Shown: piece after piece, positions 50,101 to 60,884 of the stretch
Layout of the letters: every line of letters starts with the position of its first letter
How positions within the stretch are numbered: the first letter of the stretch is position 1
NCBI GenBank assembly: GCA_016699635.1
Contig: CP064983.1
Span: forward strand, 310,001 to 374,000
Source: Bacteroidota bacterium
Lineage (GTDB): Bacteria; Bacteroidota; Bacteroidia; AKYH767-A; OLB10
Direction: 5' to 3'
DNA: 64,000 nucleotides
Notes under the pieces: model-generated
What the model saw: the letters and a program-made list of their open reading frames with translations, nothing else
Databases searched by the model: none
What the model was told of the DNA's origin: nothing
Position numbers and translations under genes: made by a program

Positions 50101-52296
50101 ATGAAAAAAACTATATCATTTATTATATTACTTGTAATATCATTACAAAGTCATGCCCAAATAATCATCAGAGGCGTGGTAAAATCAGACAACAGTGAAA
50201 CACTACCCGGTGTTAGTGTATATATTCCAATAACCGATCAACATACAGTAACAGATATTGACGGAAAATTTCAAATACAGTACACAGGCACAACACCACT
50301 TACCATCATCAGTCAGTTTGTAGGTTTTAAAACCGATACAATGACATTAAATGCAATACCTGATAACGATTTAAAAATTCGTCTGAAAAAGTCTATTGAC
50401 TTAAAAGAAGTGGAAATAAAATCGCGCAGAGAAAGTACATCAATTTCAACCATCACACCTATAAATACGACAACAATCACACAACATGAATTGCTGAAAG
50501 CTGCATGTTGTAATTTAAGTGAGAGTTTCGAAACCAATCCAACAATTGATGTCAACTACAGCGATGCAGTCACAGGTGCCAAACAAATTCAAATGCTTGG
50601 GCTTGATGGTATCTATTCGCAAATACAGTTTCAGAACTTACCTTTGATTTTTGGTTTGTCTGCATCACATGGCTTGGCTTTTACTCCCTACCATGGATTG
50701 AATCAATACAAATCAATAAAGGAATTGGCTCGGTAATAAATGGTTTTGAAGCAATGACATACCAAATAAATATAGAGCTGAAAAAACCACAAAATGCCGA
50801 TCGCTTTTTATTAATGGTTATCTGAATAATGAAGGTCGTGAAGAACTTAACCTGCAACTTGCACAAAGATTTAAAAATCATATCAGCACGGTTTTTCTTG
50901 CACATGGCAGCATGAATCATCTTAAAGTGGACAGAGATAAAGACGGTTTTTTAGATCAGCCTTTAACAAAACAGGTCAACGCTATGAACGTTTGGCACAT
51001 TACTGTTCCCAATAAACTAGAAGGAGAAATTGGCTGGCGTGCCTTATATGAAAACCGTTTAGGTGGACAAAAAGGATTTAATTATGACGATGATTTCGGT
51101 AAGTCAACTTTATATGGTGTAGGTATTGAAAACAAAATGTTTGAAGTTTATACAAAAACCGGAACAATAAATCCTGCCAAACCATACAGAAGTATTGCAT
51201 TATTAACGCTTTCACGTTTACACTTGCAAGATAATTATTACGGCAACAAAACATATTTAGGCGATCAACGTAGTTTTAATGCCAACACCATTTATCAGAC
51301 TATCATTCACGATACAAGACATTATATCCGCTCTGGTTTGAGTTTTCGTTATAATCATTATTCCGAGAAATATAATTCAGTCGGCACCTATACCAATGAA
51401 ATCATTCCCGGTGCTTATGCAGAGTATTCATTCAACAACGATTTAAACTGGGCTGTCGTTGCAGGATTAAGAGCCGATATACACAATACTTATGGCTTCT
51501 TCCTGACTCCACGTTTGCATATAAAATACAATATTGATCAATTAACTGCAATTCGTTTATCTGCCGGTAAGGGCTGGCGCACTGCCAGAGTTTATGCAGA
51601 GAACACTTCTGTGTTTACTTCTTCAAGAGCATTATTTATTGATGATCTAAAAGCTGAAGAAGCATGGAATACAGGAATTAATTTCACAAAGAAAATGCAA
51701 TGGTTTGGGCACGATGCATCATTCAATGCCGACTATTATTATACATGGTTTAAAAATCAGGTAGTAATTGATATGGAAAATATTCATCAACTTCGTTTCT
51801 ATAATTTAGATGGGAAATCTTTCTCACATTATCTGCAGAGCGAATTAAATATTGAGCCAATAAGTAATCTGCTGTTGAGATTTGGTTATAAATACAACTT
51901 AGTTAAGCAAACTTTTTCAGGTGAATTAAAAAGCAAACCATTTACTCCTCGTGACAAAGCATTAATGAATGCAGAATATAAAATTAAAAAAGGGAAATAC
52001 AGTATTGATGCAACATTAAAATACACCGGCAAAGGCAGAATTCCGGGTGGAGGTATCAACATCAATGGTTATGAATTAAAATCAAATTCGGAAAGTTTCA
52101 TGACATTGAATTGCAAGCAACCTGGAGAACCAAACATGCAGATTTTTATTTAGGTTGCGAGAATATTACAGACTATAGACAAAAGCATGCTATTATTGCC
52201 GCTGATGAACCTTTGGTCAGAATTTTGATGCTTCAATGATATGGGGTATTAATGGGTCGCACATTTTATGTAGGATTTCGTTATACAATTAAATAA
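50101..52296 (+). CDS. TonB-dependent receptor, putative metal-linked (at least five frameshifts)
   Basis: Signal peptide MKKTISFIILLVISLQSHAQ, carboxypeptidase-like domain (ETLPGVSVYIPI, TDIDGKFQIQY, VGFKTDTM), then a plug with AACCNLSESFETNPTIDVNY and GAKQIQMLGLDG, a pattern seen in one TonB receptor group. Single-base losses near 50690 (PWIESIQINKGIGSV), 50808 (T-run; FFINGYLNNEGREEL), 52105, 52215 and 52250 break the barrel. The last pieces read DFYLGCENITDYRQKHA and GRTFYVGFRYTIK, ending at 52296. About 733 residues. Ligand perhaps a metal complex, judged from the flanking HYC_CC_PP-like and HMA genes. Confidence 0.85.
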
Positions 52297-52305
52297 ACAA
52301 TAAAT

Positions 52306-52649
52306 ATGAAAAAGTTAATTGCAGGTGCCGTTATGTTATTGTTCTTCAGTTTCTCACTGATGGCACAACAAAATAAAAAGCTGAAATAAACATTGCTACT
52401 TCGGCAGAATGTACCATGTGCAAGAAAGCCTTAGAGACTGCCTTACTGCATCAACATGGTGTAAAATTCGCAAAGCTCGACCTTAATACAAGAGTGGTTG
52501 CTGTTAAATACAATGGCGAAAAAGTTACACCGGAAACACTTCGCCAGGTAATCAGTAATGCAGGTTATGATGCAGATAGTGTAAAAGCCAATCCTGAGGC
52601 ATTTGAAAAACTGCCTGACTGTTGCAAGAATGGCGCATTGCATCATTAG
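52306..52649 (+). CDS. Exported heavy-metal-associated (HMA) domain protein (one frameshift)
   Basis: ATG 52306 opens a signal peptide (MKKLIAGAVMLLFFSFSLMAQ). A one-base loss in the A5 run near 52376 shifts the frame. With it restored, AEINIATSAECTMCKKALETAL continues, carrying the HMA metal-binding CTMC, then VAVKYNGEKVTPETLRQVISNAGYDAD and a Cys/His tail (DCCKNGALHH). About 114 residues, predicted periplasmic or secreted. It starts 10 bases after the TonB receptor and probably passes or captures a soft metal such as copper. Confidence 0.8.
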
Positions 52650-52671
52650 GCATTAGTGAAAAGAGAATCTT

Positions 52672-53358
52672 TCAGGGTTCAATTTTATAACCAATTCCTT
52701 TAATGGTTTTAATTACCTGATCACCTAACTTTTCTCTTATTTTTCTAATGTGAACATCAATAGTTCTATTGCCTACTACAATATCATTACCCCACACCCG
52801 GCTGAGTATATCTTCTCTCGAAAAAACTTTGCCGGGCTTGGATGCCAGTAAAGAAATTAATTCAAACTCCTTTCGAGGTAATTCAAAAGTTTGGCCGTTT
52901 TGATAAATAAGATAATGCATGCGATCAATTTTTAATCCGCCTACCTCAATTACTGATGCGTCTGCCACAGGCAACTCACTCGCTCTGCGCAGCAACGCTT
53001 TAATGCGACTCATCAACACAGGTAACCGAATAGGTTTCTGTATGTAATCATCAGCACCTACATCAAACCCCGCTATCTGAGAATAATCTTCACTTCGCGC
53101 TGTTAAAAATGTTATAATAGTTTTATTAAGAGCAGGTATTGTGCGCATTATACGACAGGCCTCAACACCATCCATCACAGGCATCATAATGTCCATTACA
53201 ATCAAATGAGGCACTTCCTGCTTAGCCAAAGCAACTGCTTCTTCCCCATTCTTAGCTGTGTAAACAAAATAACCTTCCTTCCTTAGATTATATTGAATAA
53301 ACTCAAGGATATCCGGTTCATCATCAACAATCAATATTTTATAAGACCGATTATTCAT
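52672..53358 (-). CDS. OmpR/PhoB-type response regulator
   Basis: This 228-residue regulator has receiver residues LIVDDEP, phospho-Asp56 in LIVMDIMMPVMDG, Thr in FLTARSEDY and Lys108 in DYIQKPIR. A PhoB-like winged helix follows (FELPRKEFELISLLASKPGKVFSREDILSRVWG, GNRTIDVHIRKIREKLG, IKTIKGIGYKIEP). No kinase gene is adjacent. It is encoded tail to tail with the HMA gene. The PhoB-like output suggests control of nutrient or envelope genes, but the regulon is unknown. Intact. Confidence 0.92.
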   Translation of the reverse strand: MNNRSYKILIVDDEPDILEFIQYNLRKEGYFVYTAKNGEEAVALAKQEVPHLIVMDIMMPVMDGVEACRIMRTIPALNKTIITFLTARSEDYSQIAGFDVGADDYIQKPIRLPVLMSRIKALLRRASELPVADASVIEVGGLKIDRMHYLIYQNGQTFELPRKEFELISLLASKPGKVFSREDILSRVWGNDIVVGNRTIDVHIRKIREKLGDQVIKTIKGIGYKIEP

Positions 53359-53535
53359 TTTTCTATAACTAATGCAAAGAAAGTTAACTGCATTGAATTT
53401 TGAATCTATAAATTAAATTTTCTCAAACTTTTGCGTTGTTTTAGAATGACATTCTTTAAATTCCTGTTCCATTCAAAAATGACCAACCAATTTGCTTGTT
53501 TGAATTATTCTGTATATTTACATAAATATATTCTC

Positions 53536-54981
53536 ATGAAAAAATTACTACTGCTCCTTTTGATTGGATTAACAGTTAAATGTGCAGCACAAGATTATGC
53601 AGGTGTTCGTGTCGGTGATACTGCACATTATTATCACCAAACTAATTACTATTTCCCACTAGGTAAATTAAAGGCTATTGCGATTGACAGCGTTGCTGTT
53701 AATGCAAATGAAACAGAGCTTTTCAACACTTTTCTTATTCATGGTCAAGATCCATTGTGTATAAAATATGATCGAGAAAACTGGACCGGCAAAAAAATTA
53801 CAAGAACCATTAACGGCATTGAAAAATATATAACCGGTAATAATGACACAATTGTTGTAGACCCTATAACACAAGTTGGATCATAATGGGTTTTTTGTAA
53901 TTTAGCAAACAACACGCATTTTGATGCAACGGTTCTTTCTGTACAACCTGAATCCTTTCTTAATATCAGCGATAGTGTAATAAGTTTCTCATTACAATTA
54001 AAAGATAATTCCAGTCAAAATATTGCACATCCTTTCAACGGAAAAACGTTAAAGCTGAGTAAACAATATGGTTGGATACATACAATAAACTTCCTTGATT
54101 TTCCAACAGATACAGCCTTATTGACAATAACGGGGACTACACAGTCAAATTTAGGTTATCAAAATCTAATTGCTGACAGCATCTTCAATTTTAATATTGG
54201 TGATACTTTTCAATATCATGATTATGGACAATCTGCAATTAATCAATGGGATGAATATTTTCTTTCTTTGACCATTTTGACTAAAAATATTTCTACAAAT
54301 GGTGATACACTGCTATACACAGCAGACAGACAAACTTACAATCGCAATTTTTCTGCTCCAAATCTATTGGTTAATTACACACATGACACTACAACTTTAA
54401 TATATCCACTGTCAAATTATTCATATTTAAATAAATTAGAAGAAAAAATCGACTCAGCTAATTTTGCTATTAAGGGAGTTTTTGTGGATTCAAGACAGAC
54501 TTGCGGCAATAATATCTGGACAAAAGCTGTTTTTACTTGTCTTTATAATTTAAGTGACTCTTGTTTGGGTATTCTCATAGATTGTACTAATACTTTCAAT
54601 TACGCAAATGGTTTAGGTATGGTTAGTTTTGATGCTTCTACTTTTTACCCGGTCTATACGGAGTTAATATTTTACTCAAAAAATGGTGTTTCATGTGGCA
54701 CTCCAATAAATTTTAACCAATTACTTTCTGTTAATGAAATTAACAAGGAAAGTTTTACATTATTAAACAATCCAACAAATGGAATTTTACGCATACAAAC
54801 AACCATACCGGAATCTATAATTACAATTAGAGAACCTTCAGGAAAAGAGATTTGGCATAAAACTATAAAAAACACAGGGTTAGTTGAATTACCTTTAAAT
54901 GTTGCAAACGGAATTTACTTACTCACCGTTGAGAATCAAAATAACAGAACAACTAAAAAGTTAATCGTTAACAACTATTAA
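53536..54981 (+). CDS. Secreted protein with T9SS type A sorting domain (in-frame TAA)
   Basis: Start ATG 53536 (signal peptide MKKLLLLLLIGLTVKCAAQ). The frame is interrupted by TAA at 53884-53886 (QVGS-stop-WVFCNLANN) but continues in the same frame to 54981 without another stop. Reading through gives about 481 residues. The body is beta-rich with unknown domains. The C-terminus is a T9SS sorting domain (FTLLNNPTNGILRIQT, NGIYLLTVENQNNRTTKKLIVNNY). AAA to TAA is the simplest single change. A true pseudogene or two separate proteins are less likely, because the second half lacks a signal peptide. Confidence 0.65.
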
Positions 54982-55082
54982 ATTTCGTTTTATCATCAAG
55001 TGTATGTAGCTACTTTTTTCTATTTAAAAATTGTTCTTTAATTTATAACCTCTATAAGCTATTGAATCGAAATTCTATAACT

Positions 55083-55562
55083 TTAACTTAATTTATTATC
55101 AGATTTTGATAATCCAAAATACAATATCAAAGCTAAAATAATTGCTAGTGCAGTCCGAAATAAACTTAATGTCTGCCAGCGAGCACCTCGTTGTACTAAA
55201 TCCTGATTTATTAAATCAGCAAATGGTGTGGCTATTAAATCCTTAAGTTCCGGAAGATAGTAAATAAATGTTGCTATCAGAATCACCACATATCCCATAA
55301 AAGCAATCAGCACATTTTTCTTTCGCGTGGTATTCCATGATATAATTAAGGTGATAATGAATAAAATCAATGTCACCGGATGAATACTCTTCCAGAAAGG
55401 TTCCGGATTAAAAGCATATTCACCCTGAAACATTGTTAATGATTTTGGAGGCGCAGCAAATGCATTTGGCCATACAGCAATGTGCTCAAATAATGATCCT
55501 CCAACAATTATAGAAAAACTTAAGCACAGTAGCGCATAAATCAAATTTTTATAGTTTGTCAT
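55083..55562 (-). CDS. Four-helix membrane protein, DUF1772-like
   Basis: About 159 residues starting at ATG 55562 (MTNYKNLIYALLCLSFSIIVGGSLFE). Four hydrophobic helices are visible, with a conserved-looking FWKSIHPVTL loop and RGARWQTLSLFRTALAIIL at the last helix, an arrangement resembling the DUF1772 group of small membrane proteins. The assignment is tentative. The AraC-type regulator gene (55622-56425) lies directly upstream on the same strand, and its product may control this gene. Function unknown. Confidence 0.55.
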   Translation of the reverse strand: MTNYKNLIYALLCLSFSIIVGGSLFEHIAVWPNAFAAPPKSLTMFQGEYAFNPEPFWKSIHPVTLILFIITLIISWNTTRKKNVLIAFMGYVVILIATFIYYLPELKDLIATPFADLINQDLVQRGARWQTLSLFRTALAIILALILYFGLSKSDNKLS

Positions 55563-55621
55563 TTTGTTAGGATTAAATATGCGGAACAAATTTGAAATTA
55601 GAAAAAAAGACTAAATTGTAT

Positions 55622-56425
55622 TTAATGGACATTCTCAAAAATATGACCAACGATATTGCTTTTTCTATTCACATATTCATGTGGTGTAATGTAACTCAAA
55701 CTTTTGAACGTTTTTATAAAATGAGATTGATCACAAAAATGACATAAATATGCCACTTCAGTCAACTTTAAATCTGATGAATGGATAAGATGGACTGCTT
55801 TCAAATACTTTTTATAAAGTAAAGTTTGTTCTGTATTCATACCTGCAAGTTCAAATATTTTTCTGGAAAGCTGTTTGGTTGAATAACAGAATAAATTAGC
55901 CAATTGTGTTACAGATAATTGAATGTTAGAGTCTGAATTTAAAAAGCAATTGAATGCCTTTTCTCTTTCGTTGAGCTCCGGAAGTCTGTTTATTAACCAA
56001 TCTGTAAAAACTTGCACCCGGTTATTAAAATTGTTTTGTTCGCCAAGTTTATGCCATAAAAAACAAAATGTACTATCAATTAGTGTCAAGTCAATAACAC
56101 AGTTTGCAAATATTTGCGGATAGAAATTAAAAATGTACTTAACTGCTGCCGGATTCAAAACAACACCAAAAAAAGTTTGACTTCCATCAAGGTGAAGATG
56201 TATAGGCGAAGTACTATATCCTTGTATAAAACATCTTGGTACTGTTATATGTCTATTATTTACCTGTGCCTGTAGCTGTGTGGTTTCAAAATTGAAAATG
56301 ATTTCTATTACACCTTTGGGGATGATAGTTTCATGTAATGCAGACTCTTTAGATCTATGTACCTGCCAAAACGCAGATACAGAATCTGAAACTAAATTTG
56401 ATGGTGTGGCAAAATTGCTCTCCAT
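55622..56425 (-). CDS. AraC-family transcriptional regulator
   Basis: This 267-residue protein has an N-terminal ligand domain of the DUF6597 type (FWQVHRSKESALHETIIPKGVIEIIFNFE, HLDGSQTFFGVVLNPAAVKYIF). The C-terminal AraC DNA-binding domain has LSVTQLANLFCYSTKQLSRKIFEL and LTEVAYLCHFCDQSHFIKTFKSLSYITPHEY. Intact. It is followed after about 30 bases by a small membrane protein gene that may be its target. Effector unknown. Confidence 0.9.
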   Translation of the reverse strand: MESNFATPSNLVSDSVSAFWQVHRSKESALHETIIPKGVIEIIFNFETTQLQAQVNNRHITVPRCFIQGYSTSPIHLHLDGSQTFFGVVLNPAAVKYIFNFYPQIFANCVIDLTLIDSTFCFLWHKLGEQNNFNNRVQVFTDWLINRLPELNEREKAFNCFLNSDSNIQLSVTQLANLFCYSTKQLSRKIFELAGMNTEQTLLYKKYLKAVHLIHSSDLKLTEVAYLCHFCDQSHFIKTFKSLSYITPHEYVNRKSNIVGHIFENVH

Positions 56426-56525
56426 ATATCAATTCTGCTAAAAGAGAACTCTAAAGTAAACAAAAAACTTTATTCTGCAATAGTGAATCATCAATTATTG
56501 TTTACTGATTATTCCGATAACTATT

Positions 56526-56533
56526 TATTTTTG
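56526..56533 (+). promoter_or_regulatory. -7 element TATTTTTG for the enoyl-CoA hydratase operon
   Basis: TATTTTTG matches TAnnTTTG and ends 6 bases before ATG 56540, so the message is probably leaderless. It lies inside the longer frame that begins at 56483 and argues for the start at 56540. Confidence 0.5.
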
Positions 56534-56539
56534 CCAATT

Positions 56540-57318
56540 ATGGAATCAACAGTATTACAGGAAATAAAAGGACAGGTTGTTCAATTAACCTTAAATCGTC
56601 CGGAAAAATTCAACAGTTTTAACCGAGTAATGTCTTTGCAATTGCAGGACGAACTAAAAAAAGCTGCAAACAATTCAGACATCCGAGCAATTTTGATTAC
56701 AGGAACAGGCAAGGCTTTTGTGCAGGTCAAGATTTATCAGAAGCTGTTGACACCAACGGTCCGGGCATTGCCGCAATAGTACGTGAGCATTACAATCCTA
56801 TTATTACTCTAATCAGAAATATAGAAAAGCCTATAGTATGTGCCGTTAATGGTGTTGCTGCAGGAGCAGGTGCAAATATTGCTTTGTGTTGTGATATTGT
56901 ATTAGCGGCAGAGTCAGCAGTATTTATTCAGGCATTCAGTAAAATCGGACTCATTCCTGATAGTGGCGGGACATTCTTCTTGCCCCGTCTTATTGGTTTT
57001 CAAAGAGCAAGTGCATTAACTATGTTGGGTGATAAAGTTTCAGCAGCAGAAGCTGTTTCAATGGGTATGATATATAAATCAGTAGATGATGCATTGTTAA
57101 TGGAAACTGCCATGCAGATATCACAAACATTAGCCAATTTACCTACCAAAGCATTAGGACTTACAAAAAAATTACTAAATCAATCGCTTAGCAATAACTT
57201 GAATACACAACTTGAATGTGAGTTGGAAGAACAAGTCAATGCAGCAAAAAGTTATGATCACAGCGAGGGTATAAAAGCATTCCTCGAAAAAAGAAAACCC
57301 GTTTTTAAAGGACAATGA
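56540..57318 (+). CDS. Enoyl-CoA hydratase/isomerase family protein (one frameshift)
   Basis: Crotonase-fold enzyme acting on an enoyl-CoA in fatty-acid or aromatic-acid breakdown. Start MESTVLQEIKGQVVQLTLNRPEKFNS. The frame breaks in TTTT near 56718; a fifth T gives GTGKAFCAGQDLSEAVDTNG. The rest has AVNGVAAGAGANIALCCDIVLAAE (oxyanion hole), FIQAFSKIGLIPDSGGTFFLPRL and FLEKRKPVFKGQ. About 260 residues. It resembles PaaG/PaaB-type isomerases, but no other phenylacetate genes are present. Coupled to the dehydrogenase (ATGA at 57315-57318). Confidence 0.88.
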
Positions 57319-58475
57319 AACAACAGGTAGGAATTGCAGGAGCAGGCTCTATGGGGTCGGGCATTGCACAAGTTGCTGCTACAAATGGCAATATAGTTAC
57401 ACTTTTTGACACTAACATTGAAGCTTTACAAAAAGCAAAAGCATCTATCCGAAGCAGTTTGGATAAATTGGTTGAAAAAAACAAAATTGAAAAGACATTA
57501 TCGGATTCTATTTTCTCTCAGATAACATTTACTGATAATTTAAATGAATTGAAAAGTTCTGACCTTTTCATTGAAGCTGTTATAGAAAATATTGAAATCA
57601 AACAGAGCCTATTCAAAAGTGTTGAAAGCATTGTTTCTGACAAATGTATTTTAGCTACTAACACATCATCACTGCCTGTCATTGCTATTGGCTCTACATG
57701 CAATCAACAAGACAGAATAATAGGCTTACATTTTTTCAACCCACCTGTTTTGATGCAATTGGTTGAAGTAATTCCGTCATTTAACACCTCCGAAAAAGTA
57801 TTAACCAATTCGGTTGAAATTATCAGACAATGGAGTAAAACACCTGTGATAGCAAAAGATACACCCGGTTTTATCGTTAACCGCATAGCCCGCCCCTATT
57901 ATGGCGAAGCGCTTCGGATTTATGAGGAAGGTATTGCCGACTTTGCTACAATTGATCATGCAATGAAAACTGTTGGTGGTTTTAAAATGGGGCCATTCGA
58001 ATTGATGGATTTTATTGGAAACGATGTCAATTTTAAAGTTACTGAAACGGTATTTACACAGATGTTTTTCGACCCACGATATAAACCTTCTATTACACAG
58101 AAACGATTATATGAAGGGAAACTCTATGGACGTAAAAGCAACAGAGGGTATTATGATTATAAAAATAACATTCAGCCTAAACCATCTTTAGACAACAACC
58201 TACATAGCCAGATTTTTGATCGCATTTTTGCCATGTTGGTTAACGAAGCTGCTGATGCATTGATGATGGGAATTGCAACTGCTGTGGACATTGAAACTGC
58301 CATGACTAAAGGAGTTAATTACCCTCAAGGGCTGCTTACTTGGGCAAATAAACGTGGGTTGCGAGCGGTTTATAATAAAATGGAAGAACTTTTTGCCTAC
58401 TATGGCGAAGACCGTTATAGAGTATGCCCACTTTTAAGAAAATTGGCTTTGAACGATGAAATGTTCAGAATTTAA
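57315..58475 (+). CDS. 3-hydroxyacyl-CoA dehydrogenase (PaaH/Hbd type)
   Basis: NAD-dependent oxidation of 3-hydroxyacyl-CoA. The 386-residue protein has the Rossmann start VGIAGAGSMGSGIAQVAATNG, SDLFIEAVIENIEIKQ, LATNTSSLPV, GLHFFNPPVLMQLVEV (catalytic His) and TPGFIVNRIARPYYGEALRI. A second dehydrogenase-type C-terminal domain (about 290-386) follows, as in PaaH. Its start overlaps the hydratase stop. The two act in sequence on one beta-oxidation cycle. Intact. Confidence 0.92.
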   Translation: MKQQVGIAGAGSMGSGIAQVAATNGNIVTLFDTNIEALQKAKASIRSSLDKLVEKNKIEKTLSDSIFSQITFTDNLNELKSSDLFIEAVIENIEIKQSLFKSVESIVSDKCILATNTSSLPVIAIGSTCNQQDRIIGLHFFNPPVLMQLVEVIPSFNTSEKVLTNSVEIIRQWSKTPVIAKDTPGFIVNRIARPYYGEALRIYEEGIADFATIDHAMKTVGGFKMGPFELMDFIGNDVNFKVTETVFTQMFFDPRYKPSITQKRLYEGKLYGRKSNRGYYDYKNNIQPKPSLDNNLHSQIFDRIFAMLVNEAADALMMGIATAVDIETAMTKGVNYPQGLLTWANKRGLRAVYNKMEELFAYYGEDRYRVCPLLRKLALNDEMFRI

Positions 58476-58519
58476 GCTGAATTTGATAAATATCATCAGT
58501 ATTTTGCTATTACAAACGC

Positions 58520-58527
58520 TATTTTTG
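58520..58527 (+). promoter_or_regulatory. Candidate -7 element TATTTTTG for the oxoamine synthase-like gene
   Basis: TATTTTTG, matching TAnnTTTG, ends 26 bases before ATG 58554. No suitable -33 TTG was found. Confidence 0.4.
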
Positions 58528-58553
58528 CACGCGAATCATTTTTTGGGTTAGGG

Positions 58554-59826
58554 ATGGAAAATCAAGAGCAGAAAAGTAAGTTTCAACAGGCAATAGACGT
58601 TATTACCGGTGTTGCAAAAATCACCATTGGTGCCGGTATTGTGCATTGTAAAGCACAAGATGAACAAATGGATACCGCTATATTACTTTAGAAGGTCAAA
58701 AGAAATTGTTTTTTGGCACTTGTGGTTATCTGGGCATTGAAAAGCATCCTAAAATTATTGAAGCAGCAGTAGAAGCACTTCACTCGCATGGCGCACAATT
58801 TTCTTCTTCGCGTGCTTATGTATCATCTCACTACTACGAAGAAGCTGAAAGTCTGTTTTCAAAAATGTTTGGCCGTCCTGCATTGGTAATGCAATCGCTT
58901 ACACTTGGTCATATAACAGGCCTACCCCTTCTTGTTGGTGATAATGATGCAATAATCATGGATGTTCAGGCACATGATAGCATTCAATCTGCTACAGCAA
59001 TGCTTAAATTGCGTAATGTTAAAATAGACATTGTCCGCCATAACAGAATGGATATTCTTGAAGATAGAATAAAAGTTCTGAAAAACAGATATCAGAAAAT
59101 TTGGTATTTGGGTGACGGAGTTTATTCCATGCATGGTGATTTTGCACCGGTTAAAGAGCTTTATGCACTTGCAGATAAGTACGAACAATTGCACCTTTAT
59201 CTTGACGATATTCATGGAATGAGTTGGACAGGTCCACACGGTACAGGTATGGTTATGAATGCAGTTCCCTATTATCATCGCAAACTGTTTCTTTCCACAG
59301 GCATGACTAAGGCATTTGGTACTGCCGGTGGACTACTTACCTATCCTGATGAAGAGTATTTTAAATTAGTTAAAACATGTGGTAAAGGATTTATTTTTTC
59401 AATTCAATTGCCTCCTGCAATTCTTGCTGCTACTATTGCTTCGTGTAAAATACACATGAGTGATGAGATTATTCCTTTGCAACAAAGCCTGATGGCAAAA
59501 ATTGACTATTTCAATAAAAAAGCCGAAGAATTAGGTTTATTGGTCATCAGAAAAGAAAGATCTCCTGTATTTTTTATTGGAGTTGGAAATCCTAATGTTG
59601 GATACAGTACTGTTTTAAGAATGAAAAAAGCAGGCTTTTCTTCAACCTATCGGTATTCCCTGCTGTTAGTATTAAACACACAGGATTACGTATTACATTA
59701 AGTAATCATATTCAGATAGAAGATATTGATGAACTGTTAGAGACCCTTGCGGAAAACTTACCTGTAGTGTTTAAAGAAAACAACACCAGTTTCGAGCAAA
59801 TTAAAGAAGAGTTTGCCAATCATTAA
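58554..59826 (+). CDS. Alpha-oxoamine synthase-like PLP enzyme (two frameshifts)
   Basis: ATG 58554 (MENQEQKSKFQQAIDVITG). A one-base loss near 58675 shifts into RYITLEGQKKLFFGTCGYLGIEKHP, the glycine-rich start of fold-type I aminotransferases in the serine palmitoyltransferase/KBL/BioF group. VSSHYYEEAESLF, DVQAHDSIQSA, YLDDIHGMSWTGPHG (in place of the usual DEAHS) and the PLP lysine in STGMTKAFGTAGG follow. A second loss near 59640 leads to VFPAVSIKHTGLRITLSNHIQ, ending at 59826. About 424 residues. Expected reaction: amino acid plus acyl-CoA. Exact substrates unknown. The last four bases overlap the converging acyltransferase stop. Confidence 0.8.
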
Positions 59827-60884
59827 TGCTCAAAGTTTTTCTTTAGCTTTAATATAGGCGACTCAATTAACTTCCACGACAAGTGCGAAATTAAAAAAGT
59901 CAAAACTATTGACACTACCAATGTCAGCCACCTGTTTGGCATTCCAATTCCTACTCTTTCAACTGAACTGATAAACAATGTAGGAATAACCTTGTGGTAT
60001 AAATAAATTCCATAGCTGATTTTACCTCCGTAAACCACCCATTTGTTCTCCATAAATATTTTTACAACGCCCTTAAATCCTACCACAGCATTTAATACAA
60101 GGCTACTTGAAAGTAATATCAGGCTTAAACATAAAAATGGATCATTACGTGGCTTATCATAAGATGTAACCAAGGTTAATAATATTGCTAAAGGAAGCAA
60201 ATAAGGTAATGCTTTTTTGAAATATTCTATAAACTGCATTCGATATTCAAAACCACATGCCAGCAATGCTCCAATACCCAGAGTATCCATTTGTGAAATG
60301 GGCAATAAAAAAGGATCTCCTCCTAACATAAAATATTGTCTGATGACACATTTAAAAAGATAACCGGTAATAATCATGGTGATTATCCATTTAAACTCAG
60401 TACCCTTTGGAAGCAGCAATAATACAAATGGCCATAACAAATAAAATTGCTCTTCTACCCCTAAAGACCAAAGGTGATTATCAATGGTTCCCTGCCAGCC
60501 ATGAAAATAAAAAAACCAGTTGGGTAAATACGCTAAATAAAATACAATCCAACCTTTCTGTGCAATGTACAATCCAAAACACTCAAGAAAAATATAACTG
60601 AATATTAAAAGATAATACGGAGGAAAAAGCCTGAGGAAACGTTTAGCAAAAAAGTTTTTGATAATAAGTCGCCTTGGAATTACTTTCTCAGCATTTTTCA
60701 GTCTTAGTAAAATTCCTGTTATCAGAAATCCGGAGATAGCAAAGAATATCTGCACACCATAAAAACCGGTAGAGAATTTATAATCAAAATTTAGTTCGGA
60801 TAGATAATGGTTAAAAACCACCATCATAGCTGCAATAAAACGTATTCCATCCAGATGTGGTATATAACGGGTTTGGGAGTCCAT
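59823..60884 (-). CDS. Acyltransferase 3 (OafA/YrhL) membrane protein
   Basis: This 353-residue integral membrane acyltransferase has about ten hydrophobic helices. The N-terminal motif YIPHLDGIRFIAAMMVVFNHY (catalytic His), FGVQIFFAISGFLITGIL and NHLWSLGVEEQFYLLWP are diagnostic. It transfers acetyl or other acyl groups to surface glycans or lipids. It shares a TTAA (59823-59826) with the stop of the converging gene. Its immediate partner is unknown; the other polysaccharide genes are 40 kb away. Intact. Confidence 0.92.
   Translation of the reverse strand: MDSQTRYIPHLDGIRFIAAMMVVFNHYLSELNFDYKFSTGFYGVQIFFAISGFLITGILLRLKNAEKVIPRRLIIKNFFAKRFLRLFPPYYLLIFSYIFLECFGLYIAQKGWIVFYLAYLPNWFFYFHGWQGTIDNHLWSLGVEEQFYLLWPFVLLLLPKGTEFKWIITMIITGYLFKCVIRQYFMLGGDPFLLPISQMDTLGIGALLACGFEYRMQFIEYFKKALPYLLPLAILLTLVTSYDKPRNDPFLCLSLILLSSSLVLNAVVGFKGVVKIFMENKWVVYGGKISYGIYLYHKVIPTLFISSVERVGIGMPNRWLTLVVSIVLTFLISHLSWKLIESPILKLKKNFEH

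Noticed and set aside
56483..56539. N-terminal extension of the enoyl-CoA hydratase
   Set aside because: The extra 19 residues do not fit the family start and overlap the TATTTTTG promoter element.
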